From Candidatus Saccharimonadota bacterium (GTDB taxonomy: Bacteria; Patescibacteriota; Saccharimonadia; Saccharimonadales; Saccharimonadaceae): 36,361 nucleotides of DNA. The translations under genes were made by a program, and so were the position numbers. The stretch spans positions 1 through 36,361 of the forward strand of contig RZYF01000004.1 in the NCBI GenBank assembly GCA_010014665.1, given 5' to 3'. The notes under the pieces were generated by a model. The model was not told the origin of the DNA. It did not search any database and saw only the letters and a program-made list of their open reading frames with translations. Below are positions 8,559 to 15,017 of the stretch, one piece after another. Within the stretch, counting starts at the first letter, position 1; each line of letters opens with the position of its first letter.

Positions 8559-8592
8559 CCAGATAGTTGACCTCGTGGTGTTCTCTATCTGG
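8559..8592. repeat. 8-bp perfect inverted repeat just downstream of mraZ
   Basis: CCAGATAG (8559-8566) and CTATCTGG (8585-8592), with a smaller ACC/GGT hairpin inside the 18-nt loop. No T-tract follows on either strand, so this is more an RNA structure or protein site than a terminator. Confidence 0.5.
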
Positions 8593-8632
8593 TGATTTGC
8601 CGAATTGTCAATGTGCCTTCAGGAATAAAATA

Positions 8633-8992
8633 CTAATGTTTTTTTAATCGCCAGTACTTACCGGCTCGCACTGCTACGACATCACGGCTTATGCCAGCGT
8701 AGTCAAGCAAATGCTGTTCTATGGTCACTCTGCCCTGTTTTTCATCTGGATCTACGACGCTTTTACCTTCACGAAACTGTACGTTTAGGTCAGCCACGCG
8801 CTCATCGAGAATACTTCCTCCTAGAGCTGGTTCTACGTCATTGTCCCAGACGATCTGGGGATATAAGTGCAAGTACTCGCCGAAACCTCTAGTTATGACT
8901 ATACCGCCTGCAAACTCGGCTCGAAGTTCAGCGGGTATAGTTAACCGTCGCTTATCATCAAGCTTTCGTTCAAAGTAATCGGTGTTTGCCAT
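8633..8992 (-). CDS. mraZ: Transcriptional regulator MraZ
   Basis: DNA-binding regulator of the dcw cluster, built from two tandem AbrB-like (SpoVT-AbrB) half-domains that form rings. The first half is DYFERKLDDKRRLTIPAEL, close to the family LDxKGRxxIP signature. The second is VVDPDEKQGRVTIEQHLLDYAG, the matching D.QGRI.I pattern. The start at 8992 gives the family's N terminus (MANTDYF; 119 aa), with AAGGAAG 15 nt upstream. An in-frame GTG at 9070 would add 26 residues without family resemblance. It is the first gene of the cluster, and its own promoter carries MraZ-type repeats, so it is probably autoregulated. It ends in TAG. Confidence 0.93.
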   Translation of the reverse strand: MANTDYFERKLDDKRRLTIPAELRAEFAGGIVITRGFGEYLHLYPQIVWDNDVEPALGGSILDERVADLNVQFREGKSVVDPDEKQGRVTIEQHLLDYAGISRDVVAVRAGKYWRLKKH

Positions 8993-9084
8993 ATTAGGCT
9001 GTCCGTACTTCCTTGTTAGTGTTGATATTTTTGGAATGGTGGTTTTTTCTTTTTGAGTGCTTTTCGGCACCTGCCACTGTCAAC

Positions 9085-9138
9085 ACTATACTACCCACAG
9101 CTACCCACTTGCAAGTATATTTTTGAATTTCATACCCA
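9085..9138 (-). promoter_or_regulatory. mraZ promoter with MraZ operator repeats
   Basis: Minus-strand -10 TATAGT (9085-9090) and -35 TTGCAA (9109-9114) with an 18-nt spacer. The spacer is made almost wholly of two direct repeats GTGGGTAGCT/GTGGGTAGTA, whose TGGG cores lie at 9104-9107 and 9094-9097 with a period of exactly 10. A third TGGG core lies at 9135-9138 (31 nt away, three turns), and a degenerate TGGC at 9073-9076 (21 nt away, two turns). MraZ is known to bind TGGG-type direct repeats at about 10-bp spacing upstream of its own gene. Occupancy here would block sigma binding. Confidence 0.8.
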
Positions 9139-9164
9139 CAAATAGCTACTTTTTAATCGTTTTC

Positions 9165-9173
9165 TGTGGATAA
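9165..9173 (-). promoter_or_regulatory. Consensus DnaA box upstream of the mraZ promoter
   Basis: TGTGGATAA on the plus strand, that is TTATCCACA on the minus strand, matches the DnaA box exactly. It lies about 50 bp upstream of the mraZ -35. A 9-mer match in AT-rich DNA may be chance, and no box cluster is present. Confidence 0.35.
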
Positions 9174-9210
9174 CTGCTATGCTAAACCCCTGTAAATACA
9201 TAGCTAGCTC

Positions 9211-9259
9211 AAAAAATAAAAATTGAGCACCATGCCCTGGCGCTCAATTTTTATTTTTT
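9211..9259. terminator. Strong bidirectional terminator
   Basis: A perfect 18-bp inverted repeat: A6TAAAAATTGAGC at 9211-9228 and its complement at 9242-9259, with CC/GG pairs inside and a 7-nt loop. Both arms supply a T-tract for the opposite orientation. It ends the 53-aa gene on the minus strand and insulates it from the mraZ promoter. Confidence 0.88.
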
Positions 9260-9302
9260 GTTTTCTTGCGGAAATTTTTGTTTTCTTATATTTATCTGAC
9301 TA

Positions 9303-9464
9303 TTACTTTACTGATAGAACTAGCCAAGTAGTAAATGTAGCTAAGTTGATTAGGAAAGAAAGTATCACTGTCGAAATCAATATATCGCCTGTAATGTTTG
9401 ATTTTATGCGTACACATCCGATACAGGTGTGTTCATTTGTTGGGTTGTTTGTTTCTTTATCCAT
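9303..9464 (-). CDS. Small membrane protein, 53 aa, unknown function
   Basis: ATG at 9464, TAA at 9303-9305. The soluble head is polar (MDKETNNPTNEHTCIGC) and contains a CxxC motif at Cys14/Cys17. A basic stretch (VRIKSN) and one hydrophobic helix (DILISTVILSFLINLATF) follow. The gene is supported by complete signals: TTGACA, 17 nt, TAATAT, then 6 nt to the ATG (predicted leaderless), and a strong terminator 45 nt past the stop. I recognise no family. CxxC may bind a metal or form a disulfide, and the positive-inside rule suggests the head is cytoplasmic. An 84-aa frame on the opposite strand over the same DNA has no start signals and is taken to be a shadow. Confidence 0.65.
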   Translation of the reverse strand: MDKETNNPTNEHTCIGCVRIKSNITGDILISTVILSFLINLATFTTWLVLSVK

Positions 9465-9470
9465 ATCTCC

Positions 9471-9499
9471 ATATTAGCATAAGCTTGTATATTTGTCAA
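9471..9499 (-). promoter_or_regulatory. Consensus promoter of the 53-aa membrane protein
   Basis: TTGACA (9494-9499), 17-nt spacer, TAATAT (9471-9476), then GGAGAT and the ATG. The expected transcription start falls at or next to the start codon. Confidence 0.8.
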
Positions 9500-9626
9500 T
9501 ATATAGGCTTCCCTGTTATTGACAATTGATTATCAATGTTTTATCTGTATTGTTGCATTTTGATGTCGTTTAGTGTTATAAAATGATTAAATAGCCGTGG
9601 AAAAGTCTCAGTCAATTGCGGAAAAC

Positions 9627-9657
9627 TAATACTGCAGAGATAAACCCTGCAGTATTA
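9627..9657 (-). terminator. Terminator-like hairpin after the nucleotidyltransferase operon
   Basis: TAATACTGCAG (9627-9637) and CTGCAGTATTA (9647-9657) form a perfect 11-bp stem with a 9-nt loop, 18 nt past the stop at 9675. The following minus-strand bases are GTTTTCC, a short T-tract. Confidence 0.75.
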
Positions 9658-9674
9658 TTCATCTATTAATCGTG

Positions 9675-10520
9675 TTATTTGATTTGGGTTTGTTCGAACA
9701 GCCAGTTGTTGGATTTTACCCAATTACCTAACGAGCCACACTCGAGATATTCTCCTGTGGCCTCTCTTACACAAACCTTACCGCCTTGATTCACTAGATC
9801 GTTGACCGAATCGATTATTAGGTACTCACCTTGGCTAGTTCTCTTCTCGTCAACCTGCTTGTCTAAGAGATCGAAGAACGTACCTGGAAACAAATATATA
9901 CTAGAATTATTGAGATTAGTATTTACCTCCCCGTCTCTAGGATGTTCAACAATCCGCTTATAAAAACCTCGGTCGTCTTTTTCGACTATACCAAAGTTCC
10001 CAATCTGTTCCCACGGGATCGGGTTACCTACTAGACCAGCGTCGGAGTTAGTATCTTCGACAAGCTTAATCAAATCTGCCATCTCTGAACCGCCATCAAG
10101 TCGGTAAAGTGTTTGGTCACCCATAATCACTAGAATGTTTTCGTCAGGCTCTACATAGTCACGACACAGCCAAACCGGTATCGTCGTACCATATCGACCG
10201 TCAGAAAGATCCTGTGTAATGTAATGAAAAGTTACACCTGCTGGTGGAGTTATCTAAGACAACAGATCATTTTTGCCTTTGCGCTCAAGATATGCTTCGA
10301 GTTCCATGTCACGCTCATAATAATTTCTTAACTGCCTAGCGTCTCCGCTGACAACAAAATAAATATCTTTCACCCCAGCTTTAACGCAATCCTCGACTAC
10401 ATAATCAACTATCGGACGATTGAGTAACGGCACCATACACTTTTCGACTGCTTTAGAGATCGGCAAGCGTCTAGTTCCGTACCCAGCAACAGCGATAATA
10501 GCTTTAGTACAGGTTTTCAT
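9675..10520 (-). pseudogene. GalU/RfbA-type sugar-1-phosphate nucleotidyltransferase interrupted by an in-frame TAG
   Basis: One continuous reading frame of about 281 codons apart from a single TAG at 10254-10256. The N part carries the nucleotide-binding loop VAGYGTRRLPISKAVEKCMVPL and NRPIVDYVVEDCVKAGV. The part after the stop continues without a gap (ITPPAGVTFHYITQ, DGRYGTTIPVW, ILVIMGDQTLYR, GEYLIIDSVNDLV). These follow the order of UTP-glucose-1-phosphate uridylyltransferases. TAG is an ordinary stop in this genome, so this is a nonsense mutation, a sequencing error, or a read-through site. The preceding codon is TCT. Restart is possible at an ATG at 10130 but would lose the catalytic loop. 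It overlaps the HAD gene by 17 nt at the end of the yvcK operon. Confidence 0.85.
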
Positions 10521-11100
10521 ACAAATACTCCTTTACTGCTTTCAAACTCGAATATATTGGCCATGGTTTATCCTGAACGACTATATCATCTGGCGATATA
10601 ACTTGCACGAAGTGTATGTTATCGGGTGGTTTTACGCCAAGATCTTTGTCGTCAATCAACCAACAATCACCAGATTCACGCAAAATCTCTAGTTTAGGCT
10701 GAAGTGTAGTAACAACAGGTATACCGACTAGCGACAGGCATAGCGCGGCCTTACAACGCTGATAATCATCAGGGCCATAAGTAAGCACAGCAACATCAGC
10801 TACACCCTTAAGCCACGTTACTAATTCAGAAGCATACGGCATTTCCAGGCGACCGTCACTCATCTCCGACTCTATAACCTGTCGATAGGCTTGATTAGAA
10901 TCAATACCGTATGAACGTAGTTGGTTGGACATGTCGTGCATATAGGTTTCATCTTTCCAGATATAAAATTGATCTCGTTCAGCTACGCACATCTCGGGTA
11001 CGATATCGTAATATTTTGCCCACACCTGCCAAAATTCAATAGCTCTATCAGTATCAAATATCGTCCTGTCGAGATCGAGGAATACTTTCGGTCGGTTCAT
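10504..11100 (-). CDS. HAD-superfamily hydrolase (phosphatase-like)
   Basis: 198 aa. Motif I is VFLDLDRTIFDTD (DxDxT-like, with Arg before Thr); the first Asp is the expected nucleophile at about residue 8. Motif II is the Thr in VAVLTYGP near residue 107, and motif IV is WLIDDKDLG near 148. A mostly helical cap lies between motifs I and II. The substrate cannot be inferred. Its start overlaps the stop of yvcK (ATGA), and its end overlaps the nucleotidyltransferase start, so the three are co-translated. This suggests removal of phosphate from, or proofreading of, a sugar phosphate. Confidence 0.8.
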   Translation of the reverse strand: MNRPKVFLDLDRTIFDTDRAIEFWQVWAKYYDIVPEMCVAERDQFYIWKDETYMHDMSNQLRSYGIDSNQAYRQVIESEMSDGRLEMPYASELVTWLKGVADVAVLTYGPDDYQRCKAALCLSLVGIPVVTTLQPKLEILRESGDCWLIDDKDLGVKPPDNIHFVQVISPDDIVVQDKPWPIYSSLKAVKEYLYENLY

Positions 11101-12098
11101 TCAAAATAAATCCTCATTAATTGGCGAGCTATAGCATCAGAGTCATGGCGGATAAAACTACGTACGCTAGCCAACGGATCACTACCCTGTGAACCAGTCC
11201 AAACTTTTTTAGCTAACAGATCAGCTCCTTTACTTCGATAATGACGCTTTTTCAAAGTTACTCTGTCTAGTTCTACCCCATATTCACCTTTGTGAGCATA
11301 TTTATTCATCAGTTCATCACTTGGCATTTCGGTATTATATAACATATAATCAAGGAATTTATCGCCAACTAGTCGCTCGATTTCGTCTGCAAAATCATGG
11401 ACCTTATAGGCTTCGGTTGGACCTGGTTTAGTAACGAGATTAGCAACGTAGACACGCTTAGCTGTCGTTTTAATTAACGCATCACTGATACCAGATACTA
11501 CTAGGGCTGGTGCTAAGCTACCATACAGATTACCGGGAGCTATCACGACTACATCGGCTTCAAGGATTGCTAGGACAGCATCAGGATTGGCTTCGGCTAC
11601 CGGCTCGAGCCAGATTTTAGGATTTTTAGCTAGCTCTTTATGAGCTGCCACAAACTGCCCGCGAATAGTTTTACCGTCTTTGCCTTCTGAACAAAGTACT
11701 GTATTGGTAAGCGTCACTGGCTCTACTCGGCCAGTTATACTCAGCACTTCACTAGCTAGTTCGACCGCATCAACGAAATTACCAGTCATATCTTCAAGCG
11801 CCGCAAGGAAAAGATTACCAAAAGCATGGCCCTTGAGCGATCCATCACTAAATCGATGGTTAAACAAATCTCGAGATTTAGGACTATTACTGAGCGCAAC
11901 CAGACACTGGCGCACGTCACCCGGAGGTAACACTCCTAATTCGTCGCGAAGTTGTCCTGTTGAGCCACCATCGTCAGCCATGTTCACTAAAGCCGTGATA
12001 TCACTGACGTATTTTTTCAGACACGTCAATAGTGCAAAACTACCAGTTCCACCGCCGATTACAACAAATTTTGCGCCTTCACTTAAATCGTCACTCAT
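11097..12098 (-). CDS. yvcK: YvcK/GlmR-type (CofD-like) gluconeogenesis and envelope factor
   Basis: 333 aa. Rossmann-like CofD fold with FVVIGGGTGSFALLTCLKKY at the N terminus. It is followed by ALVNMADDGGSTGQLRDELG and PPGDVRQCLVALS, then FGNLFLAALE and VVIAPGNLYGSLAPALVV. In Bacillus and relatives this protein binds UDP-sugars and directs carbon toward UDP-GlcNAc and peptidoglycan. Start ATG at 12098 lies 7 nt after the GH1-like gene, with GAGGAG upstream. Its usual Firmicutes neighbours (rapZ, whiA) are absent here. It is linked instead to a HAD phosphatase and a sugar nucleotidyltransferase, which fits UDP-sugar control. Confidence 0.93.
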   Translation of the reverse strand: MSDDLSEGAKFVVIGGGTGSFALLTCLKKYVSDITALVNMADDGGSTGQLRDELGVLPPGDVRQCLVALSNSPKSRDLFNHRFSDGSLKGHAFGNLFLAALEDMTGNFVDAVELASEVLSITGRVEPVTLTNTVLCSEGKDGKTIRGQFVAAHKELAKNPKIWLEPVAEANPDAVLAILEADVVVIAPGNLYGSLAPALVVSGISDALIKTTAKRVYVANLVTKPGPTEAYKVHDFADEIERLVGDKFLDYMLYNTEMPSDELMNKYAHKGEYGVELDRVTLKKRHYRSKGADLLAKKVWTGSQGSDPLASVRSFIRHDSDAIARQLMRIYFE

Positions 12099-12105
12099 AT
12101 TACTT

Positions 12106-13362
12106 CTAAACTCCTCTGATCTTTTTCACGACCATCGCATAGTATGCAGCCGACTTTTTGGGAATTCGTCTTAAATTGTTTTCATAATCTATACCGATTA
12201 GCCCGAATCGAGGCCAGCGACCATATGCCCATTCAAAATTATCAAATAAATTACCATAAAAATATCCTTTTACGTCTACACCAGAAACTCTAGCCCGCTG
12301 TATCGACAGAATAGTTTTGCTTATCCAATCACGTCTATAGTTATCGCCTATGTCTGCCACACCAGTTCCCATAACATAAATTGGTTTTTTATAACGTCGC
12401 AATCGTTTCAGTACATGCTCCAACCCTTCTGGTTGTAATCCCCAGCCCAAATCACTTACTACTGGATTAGTGTGAACAGTCTGAAAACCTTTATAGACAT
12501 CTGTCAGATAATAACTGACTCCTAAAAAATCTTGCCGACGACCAATATAACGTAAAATTATACCGTCTTTAATCGCGTAATCGAGCCAAACCGCCAGCTT
12601 TGTCAAAAAACGCTCGTCACCACGCACAACATTAGTATAGTTTTTTACGAAGCCTATCTGGAAATGTCTCGAACGTCTTTTGGCTAAGCTATAGATTCGT
12701 TTGTGAGCTTTAAGTTGATTACGATAAACCCATATAGATTTAGTTAATGATCTTTTCTGTGGGGGATGTTCTTGAGTAAAATAACCTCGTTGGGCAAGTG
12801 TATCAGGCTCATTGACCGTTATTATGTATTGCAAATCAGGCCCAAGTTCTTCAAGTATCTTCTCGGCAAAGCGTACGAAATATTCAATGTTACGAGATTT
12901 TTCAAAACCACCTTTGTCAGCGAACCAAACCGGAGAAGCCCAATGATACAGTGTCAATATCGGTTCAATGCCTCGTAATCTCAAGGTTTTGATATATCGT
13001 TTGTAATGCTCAACTTCAGTTACGTTCCACATTCCTTCATCTGGTTCAACGCGAGACCATTCTATGCTAAATCGAAAAGCGTTGAGGTTCATTTTGCGAA
13101 CAATATCAAAATCTGACTCGAAACGATTATAGTGATCTATGGCTATACCCGACAGATAATTTTCGGATCGTACCGCTTCTGATCGTATATCGTTCCACAT
13201 TGGCAAATCACGTAATTTATATTCAGCCAACTTCGCAAGCGTTTTTGCATTTTCTAATTCCCACACACTCCAGTTGTTGTAATTTCCGCCTTCAACCTGA
13301 TAAGCAGAAGTGGCTACACCCCATAAAAAACTTTCAGGAAAACTGGTAGGTCTTTTGTTCAT
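12106..13362 (-). CDS. Glycoside hydrolase family 1-like protein lacking the catalytic nucleophile
   Basis: 418 aa (beta/alpha)8 barrel of the beta-glucosidase family. Conserved: FPESFLWGVATSAYQVEGG at the N terminus, FRFSIEWSRVEP, LYHWASPVWF and TVNEPD with the acid/base Glu185. Also conserved are FLGVSYY, GYFYGNLFDNFEWAYGRWPRFGL and RIPKKSAAYY. The family nucleophile motif I/V-TENG is replaced by VMGTG, putting Gly332 where the nucleophilic Glu belongs. The rest of the -1 subsite (Gln, His, Asn-Glu, Trp) is kept. Either it is a binding or pseudo-enzyme, or it acts by a route not needing that carboxylate. It is the first gene of the yvcK operon, with a promoter at 13373-13400. The family call is firm; the activity is unknown. 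Confidence 0.9.
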   Translation of the reverse strand: MNKRPTSFPESFLWGVATSAYQVEGGNYNNWSVWELENAKTLAKLAEYKLRDLPMWNDIRSEAVRSENYLSGIAIDHYNRFESDFDIVRKMNLNAFRFSIEWSRVEPDEGMWNVTEVEHYKRYIKTLRLRGIEPILTLYHWASPVWFADKGGFEKSRNIEYFVRFAEKILEELGPDLQYIITVNEPDTLAQRGYFTQEHPPQKRSLTKSIWVYRNQLKAHKRIYSLAKRRSRHFQIGFVKNYTNVVRGDERFLTKLAVWLDYAIKDGIILRYIGRRQDFLGVSYYLTDVYKGFQTVHTNPVVSDLGWGLQPEGLEHVLKRLRRYKKPIYVMGTGVADIGDNYRRDWISKTILSIQRARVSGVDVKGYFYGNLFDNFEWAYGRWPRFGLIGIDYENNLRRIPKKSAAYYAMVVKKIRGV

Positions 13363-13372
13363 CTAGCTACAC

Positions 13373-13400
13373 ATTATACCCTATGGGCCTTAAGCAACAA
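13373..13400 (-). promoter_or_regulatory. Promoter of the GH1-like/yvcK operon
   Basis: TTGTTG (13395-13400), 16-nt spacer, TATAAT (13373-13378), then 10 nt to the ATG at 13362. A leader of at most a few nucleotides is predicted. Confidence 0.6.
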
Positions 13401-13431
13401 CGCTATGACGGTCGAAAATATTTGACGAATA

Positions 13432-14961
13432 CTAAATTTGTACGATATCTTCACCGAAATGTTTTTGAAGACGCAGGATAATTGATCGCTCATGGCGACC
13501 AAGCAGTTCAGATAGCTTAGCTAAACTGGCACCTTGCTGAAATTCTTGCTTCAGCTGATCATCTTGTTCAGCCGTCCACGGTCTGTATGCATTAGGGTGT
13601 TTTTCACGCATCTTCTCTAGCCTTTCATTCCAGCTAGTAGTTTTTTTATCTTTGAGTTCAGTTTTTTTCTTCGCCTCTTTTTCCCTCTTGATGGCTTTTT
13701 TGCGCAGATGCTCAAATCGCACGTGGTCATCGCAGGCTTTTTTGCGCAAGTCTTCGTCAATCCGGAGAGCTTCTGGGCTGACTTTCAGCGCCATCTGATT
13801 AATACCCATTAAACTTATTCCTTCTAGACTACGTACTCGACTGAGTGCTACATAACCCATTCCTTCCACAAACGCTTTACGCAAGTCAATCCGCGCTGCA
13901 TCGAGCGTCATCCCCTGACTTTTGTGCACTGTTATTGCCCATGCTAATCTAAGCGGAATCTGGCTTAGGCTAGCTCGTTTTTTGTCGCCATCACGTAACT
14001 CCCAAGTATCAGGCTTCATCGTAACTAAGCGACCGTTTCGAAATTGTACAACCGGGTAATTAGTAACTGTTTCAAAATCTTTGACTATACCTACGCTGCC
14101 ATTAACGTATTTTCGTTCCAAGCTATTTTTTATCGCCATAACCAAGGCACCTTTTTTTAGCGATAACTGATTTTGCGCTATACAAGATCGCTTGAGCGAT
14201 TCGACATAGTTTTCTTTGCCAGTCGTGACAGCGTAAAAAACCATCTCATTACCATCAAGATTCTTTAGTTTTTGACTGTTTATGCGGTCCACGTCGACAT
14301 TTACTGTATGTAGTTCTGTGACTTCCCCGCCAACCAACTCAGCATCAATCCTGCCCAATAGCGCCTCAGCATGCCTTCTGCGTAAATCATCACGTCGCAT
14401 GGAACCCAGTACGTCTAGTAGCAATTTATCTTCTTGCCTGTGTTGTTCCGCTAAATAACAAATAACTAGACCTAACTCTTCCCAGACATTGGCGTTTACG
14501 ACAAAACCGCCTTCACGGCTATCGCTACGATTAACAGGAGGTAGTTGGAAAAAATCACCACACAGGACTATCTGCAAACCACCAAACGGTCTTTCGTCTT
14601 CGCGAACCTTGCGCGTTACGATATCGACCATGTCTAGACGATAATCATGCATCATCGATATTTCGTCTATTACTAACACATCGGCAGTCTCGATAATATC
14701 GCGACGACTTTTGAGTAAATAATCTTCAAAATCCGTTTCTAATTCATCTCGTATACCTATACCACTCCAGGCGTGTATGGTCGTTCCGCCCAGATGTGTG
14801 GCAGCAAGACCAGTGGTCGCTGTCACGCTAACATGTTTGCCTAACTTTTTGGCATGAGCAATAAATTGGTTCAAAAGAAAAGTTTTACCTGACCCAGCCG
14901 GCCCGGTTAGAAGTACGTTTTTTCCCGAAAGTAATATCTCGAGCGCGAGCTGTTGGTCCAT
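13432..14961 (-). CDS. PIF1-like superfamily 1B DNA helicase
   Basis: 509 aa. Walker A is LLTGPAGSGKTFLLNQF near residues 17-33. VTATTGLAATHLGGTTIHAWSG is the PIF1 motif Ia region, and Walker B is VLVIDEISMM. LCGDFFQLPPV, LAWAITVHKSQGMTLDAARIDL and YVALSRVRSLEGI complete the helicase motifs. After the core there is a highly charged linker rich in Lys/Glu. A C-terminal helical domain (about 55 residues, WTAEQDDQLKQEF to FGEDIV) resembles a SANT or helix-turn-helix DNA-binding module. It probably unwinds 5'-tailed or G-quadruplex DNA during replication and repair. ATG at 14961 is 6 nt from a TATACT -10, so a leaderless message is likely. It is divergent from pheA. Confidence 0.92.
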   Translation of the reverse strand: MDQQLALEILLSGKNVLLTGPAGSGKTFLLNQFIAHAKKLGKHVSVTATTGLAATHLGGTTIHAWSGIGIRDELETDFEDYLLKSRRDIIETADVLVIDEISMMHDYRLDMVDIVTRKVREDERPFGGLQIVLCGDFFQLPPVNRSDSREGGFVVNANVWEELGLVICYLAEQHRQEDKLLLDVLGSMRRDDLRRRHAEALLGRIDAELVGGEVTELHTVNVDVDRINSQKLKNLDGNEMVFYAVTTGKENYVESLKRSCIAQNQLSLKKGALVMAIKNSLERKYVNGSVGIVKDFETVTNYPVVQFRNGRLVTMKPDTWELRDGDKKRASLSQIPLRLAWAITVHKSQGMTLDAARIDLRKAFVEGMGYVALSRVRSLEGISLMGINQMALKVSPEALRIDEDLRKKACDDHVRFEHLRKKAIKREKEAKKKTELKDKKTTSWNERLEKMREKHPNAYRPWTAEQDDQLKQEFQQGASLAKLSELLGRHERSIILRLQKHFGEDIVQI

Positions 14962-14967
14962 ATATCT

Positions 14968-15010
14968 AGTATATAGGATAGAGGTTGTTACGTGGCGTTT
15001 GTTGTATACT
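14968..15010. promoter_or_regulatory. Divergent helicase/pheA promoter region
   Basis: Minus-strand TATACT at 14968-14973, 6 nt from the helicase ATG. Plus-strand TATACT at 15005-15010, 7 nt from the pheA ATG. Only 56 nt separate the two start codons. Neither has a strong -35. Confidence 0.55.
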
Positions 15011-15017
15011 TATCTCT

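Noticed and set aside
9223-9477. 84-aa hydrophobic frame on the plus strand
   Set aside because: It begins inside the terminator stem, has no promoter or ribosome site, and is antisense to the better-supported 53-aa gene.
10254-10256. Recoded TAG (amber as sense codon)
   Set aside because: mraZ and the 181-aa gene end in TAG at family-consistent positions, so general TAG recoding is unlikely.
11680-12174. 164-aa plus-strand frame
   Set aside because: It lies wholly over conserved yvcK codons in the opposite strand and is Ser/Pro-rich; a shadow.
12106-13362. Myrosinase-type explanation for the changed GH1 active site
   Set aside because: Myrosinases lose the acid/base Glu (to Gln) and keep the nucleophile; here the reverse is seen.
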